This document shows, in pieces, positions 60,536-64,000 of a stretch of 64,000 bases of DNA. The stretch spans positions 10,054,178 through 10,118,177 of the forward strand of contig NC_037271.1 in assembly GCF_000002425.4 (NCBI RefSeq), in the 5' to 3' direction. The notes beneath the pieces were generated by a model. The model searched no databases and had not been told where the DNA came from. It saw only the letters and a list, made by a program, of their open reading frames with translations. Source of the stretch: Physcomitrium patens. Its lineage: Eukaryota > Streptophyta > Bryopsida > Funariales > Funariaceae. The translations under genes were made by a program, and so were the position numbers. The stretch's first letter is position 1. Each line of letters begins with the position of its first letter.

Positions 60536-61087
60536 TATCAAGGACATGAACTCTAAAGAAAGATAATCTCAATACACTCTTGTGTCAGTCGAAAATACTT
60601 AGAAATCACTCAAAGGTGATAATATATTGAACTAGAATGGCTATTGCCAACGACTAGAAAACATGATGACTCTTGAAACTAGACTGGAAATAAGAAAGGA
60701 ATTGACAAGAATGAAGAAGGCTTCACTCTTGTCTGTATATATACTATCTAATTAGGGGCTTTGTGGCGACATTCTATAGGACCTCCAATATGTGTTGACT
60801 TTGTAGGACACTTGCCTTGATTTACAAGGCAAGTTTTTCTACATGTAGGTCACATAGTTAGCTTGGTTTTCAAGCTAACAACATGTGTGGCATATGGCCA
60901 ACTTGTTGATCACGTTTTTAATCCAAAAAGTTAATTAAAGACACCTATGAAGTCAAAGTAGTATCTATGAAGCTTCTAAGAAGCTATCATATCAAATACT
61001 ATAGAATTAACTTACTTTTATCTACTTTTACTTACTTCTACTTATTTATATATGTAATTACTAGCTTACTTGAGTATGTCCATGACA
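60536..61087 (-). repeat. 5' LTR of element E
   Basis: 552 bp. The primer site expected next to it (about 60500-60515) is too decayed to assign. Confidence 0.9.
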
Positions 61088-61358
61088 CATATTCAGGATG
61101 TACTTGCTTCATTACATTTATTGATGATCTAACAAGATATTGTTAAGTATATTTGATGAAACACAAATCTAAAGCATTTAAAAAAATCACCTTATACAAA
61201 TAAGTTTCAAAATCAAAATCTTAAGATTTGATCGTGGAGGTGAATATATATCTAATAACTTTAAAGATTTTTGTAACAAAGAAGATATTAATCAAGAATA
61301 TATTATAATTTATATACCACAATAAAATGGTATTTTTGAAAGAAAAAATAGAATATTA
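61088..61358 (+). mobile_element. Copia element G, third segment: integrase core
   Basis: After the second CATAT the integrase frame resumes as SGCTCFITFIDDLTRY and reaches NGIFERKNRIL, the copia integrase block around the catalytic glutamate. At 61358 it is cut by element H. The rest of G (RT, RNase H, 3' LTR) is not in the window. Confidence 0.78.
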
Positions 61359-62602
61359 TGTTAAGAACATGAATCTCAAAGAATGAGAATCCTCAATACA
61401 CTCTTATATCACTGAAGATAACTAGAAAGTCACTCCAAAGGTAATATAATATTAACTAAAATGACTATTGCCAAAAACAAGAAGACTAGAAAATCTTGAA
61501 ACAAGATTAAGGACTAGAATGGCATTGATAAGAGTGAAGAAGGCTTCATTCTTGCCTCTATATATACTCTTAACTAGGAGCTACATGGCCATGTCCTATA
61601 GGACCTCCAAAACATGTTGACTTTGCTAGCCACATATCTTAACTTATAAGGCAAGTTATCTATATATATGCCACATAGTTAGCTTGTTCTACAAGCTATT
61701 ATACGGAGTTAATTTGTTTTACAAGCTACCAACATGTGATTAACTTGTTGGCCAAGTTTCCAACCTACAAACACATCTAAAGTAAAAATAGTGTCTATGA
61801 AGCTTCTTGAAAGCTATACTAAAAGACTTTATGAAATTAATCTATATTTACTTACTTCTACCTATTCATATAAGTAATTATTGAGATAAATATATATGTC
61901 GATGATATTACCTCCCTTCTAGGAATGAGTTCCACAAGGAGCAATCTTCATATGTTGAGGAAGTCCAAAATGCGATGAATTGTATTTACCACAAACTTTG
62001 ATCTTTGCTTTCTTTGAAGATAATTGATAGGCCCTCTGAGCCATCAATAATATCCCATACCAGGGCAAGAAAACCATTTTATTATTTAATCATTGTTAAG
62101 GCCTTCTTAACTTCCTTCAAGTAAAATATTTGGAACATCGTCAAGAATTGTTCCTACCTCTAATAAAATCATCAAATAGCGAGAGTCTCTTCTAAGGTTG
62201 TGATAGCAAATACATTGTATCTTGCCATGTAACCGAAGAAGGATATGTCATTCTTGAGGAACTTCATCTCGATTTTTTCATCTTGAAAGTTGGAACAATC
62301 ACATTGTCTCATCTAGTAAGTTTACAAATAAAAACTCTTGACTTAAATTTCCTAGTTGTTGGTTCTCTATCTTTTTAGAGTCGCAAATACACATAAGCTC
62401 TAAAGAGAGATAGAAGGTAGAATGTTATTTTCTTTTAATCTTGTTTCTTTTATAACAAAGATTTTCTATTCTTCATCTTGATTTTGATGGATTTCATTGA
62501 TGAAAAGCTTCAACTTTCTTTGCTGCATTTGCAAGATCCTTTGATGGCTCCCATGTGCATTCACTAATATCTTATCCATGCCAATGAATAAGATATTCCA
62601 AC
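61359..62602 (-). mobile_element. Truncated family 1 gypsy element H (3' end only)
   Basis: 61359-61907 is a diverged family 1 LTR (549 bp), followed by a polypurine tract (sense AGAAGGGAGGTAA, 61908-61920), a decayed extra ORF (about 61940-62340, DNA match to A) and the chromodomain end (about 62470-62602). Homology to A stops sharply after GATATTCCAAC at 62602. The truncation is at the element's 5' side, so no second LTR or target duplication can be shown. Confidence 0.8.
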
Positions 62603-64000
62603 ATGTGAGCTAAAATAAACCTCCACTAATTGGAAGTTTATTCTAATTCACAATAAGTGAATTAACTATATGAATTTAATATAAAGCTATTATTTAAATT
62701 TTAATCCACTTATTACTTGTCCTTCTTAAAACACCAAGTTATTAATCAAATCCTCTAACAATACTCACATTCACAATGATAATTCACTCTTTAACTTCAT
62801 GCAAAATAGTTCCTTCTTCTACTTCTAATTAGATAATTTGAATTATTTTTTTATTTAATTATTATTATTATTATTATTATTATTAGGCTCCTATTCCAAA
62901 ATTTTTGTAGAAATCTAGTACCTGAGCTGCGAGAAATGCTTCTTCAAAGTTGGATCATTGGGCCTACTCTTGCAACCGACCCCCCTTCACTCAAAACTTT
63001 GTTAAAAATTTAAATTTGCTTCATATTTAATGAAATTTATGCCAATGAAAGCTCAGATTAAAGGTTCTTGTACTCCAAAAATTTCAAAATTATTCCGTTA
63101 ATTAAAACTAAGTGATTCCTTTTCAAAATTGGATTATTGAAACTCCCAAGGAAGCCGCCCCCTTGCATTCAAAAATTCACCAAAATTTCAGTTCAACTCC
63201 ATTTTGAGAAGGCCTTAGTTCGTTGAAAGTCTAATTACAAGGGCTATGTGTTGAAATTTTTTTCTCTTAAAAATCATAAAAAAACATAGACTTATTGAAA
63301 AAAATCCGAGGCCCCTTAAACCCTTTTGACTATGGAAATGGTTAGTGACCACTAATTGCAAAGAGGCGCCTTTTAAACCACAACAAGCACCACCCATGAT
63401 AAAAATTAAATTCTCATATGTTCTTAAAGTTCACAATGAGATCTAAGATCAAGAAAGAAGCAAAAATTAAGATTAGGATTAGGATTGAGACCACACTTTG
63501 GTATGGCTTCGCCCTCATCAAAAAGGAAAGAGAGAGAGAGGCTTGGGAAATCAAACCACTCTTATACAATTAAGTGGTGGCTTGTGGAAGGGCGGCCACA
63601 TCTCCACCCTTGATCTCTAAGACTCCTAATGTAGATCTATGGCCTTCTTTCATCCAAGAACTAATTTCGTAATCAAGGCTGATGGCTCTTGTAAGTGGGA
63701 AAAAAAAACACTTTTTGATAAATTTAACTTAACCATTGTGTTTAAAACATCTTTTTATGCTAAGATTGACTACTCACATGTATCAATCTATGCTCCTTTG
63801 TAAATTTTATGAAGGTTTTTTACTTACAAGGGTTTAGGAAATATTTGTAAAATTCTTCAAAAAATAAGAATTTCATTTCTCTTCTTGTACTTTGAAGGAA
63901 AGGGTGCTGAACTTATTTTCTTCACTCCACATAGTGCATTTGATGCCTCCATTGCATTTGAAAGGCTTCCATAGATTAGAAGAATCACTTTGCTTCTTCA
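62603..64000. other. Unassigned sequence, window end
   Basis: AT-rich to about 62880 with an (ATT)n run at 62858-62884, then mixed composition. A GA repeat lies at 63530-63540. There are no ORFs above 60 codons and no domains or repeats I can name. It may belong to another transposon or to flanking intergenic DNA. Confidence 0.5.

Larger units (their letters stand above)
54647..61087 (-). mobile_element. Ty3/gypsy chromovirus, element E (family 1), both LTRs present
   Basis: This 6,441-bp minus-strand element is flanked by CATAT (54642-54646 and 61088-61092). The LTRs are 551 and 552 bp and by eye differ at clearly more sites than those of A. Both LTRs have TA instead of CA at their sense 3' ends. 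Internal genes are all present but broken by stops and frameshifts. Inserted in the integrase of copia element G. Confidence 0.92.

Noticed and set aside
60324-60572. 82-codon minus-strand ORF
   Set aside because: Runs through the hairpin leader and LTR edge of element E; not conserved in A, C or D.
1-64000. CRISPR arrays, rRNA or tRNA genes, bacterial operons
   Set aside because: None seen; the window is plant nuclear DNA, and tRNA-like matches are only primer-binding sites.

Overview
The window is nuclear DNA of a land plant. It holds two spliced, intron-rich genes (a PHO1-type SPX-EXS protein and a JASON-like protein), plant Ty3/gypsy chromoviruses and Ty1/copia elements, plant-type primer-binding sites, telo-box motifs and long AT-rich spacers. 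A bryophyte or other seedless plant fits the general look, but that is inference and no marker here names the species.

Layout. (1) 1-16777 is a nested stack of Ty3/gypsy elements. Old element F (+) was entered by element B (-) and by element C (+), and B was then entered by element A (-). A has the target duplication CTTAT, C has TAACT. (2) 16778-20440 is AT-rich spacer. (3) 20440-31850 is a gene island: the PHO1-like gene (+, 21278-25295, 11 exons), a decayed copia scrap, and the JASON-like gene (-, 28128-30493, 5 exons). (4) 31850-43130 is AT-rich spacer with GC-richer islands at 35.1-36.0, 37.0-37.4 and 37.7-40.9 kb in which I recognise no gene. (5) 43130-62602 is a second stack: a very old copia remnant (I), then a copia element G (+) broken by gypsy elements D (-, duplication ATTGA), E (-, duplication CATAT) and a truncated gypsy copy H (-). 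(6) 62603-64000 holds nothing I recognise.

The gypsy copies form two related chromovirus families. Family 1 is A, E, F and H, with LTRs of about 550 bp. Family 2 is C and D, with LTRs of about 270-500 bp that contain a variable minisatellite. Where preserved, the order is LTR, displaced tRNA-Met-like primer site, hairpin-rich leader, gag, pol in the -1 frame (protease, RT, RNase H, integrase, chromodomain), an extra ORF of about 117-140 codons, polypurine tract, LTR. The two shared features that known domains do not explain, and the best candidates for something undescribed, are the 3' extra ORF and the array of leader hairpins with a near-invariant loop and covarying stems. All copies carry stop codons, mostly of C-to-T type, so none looks autonomous now; A and D are the least damaged.
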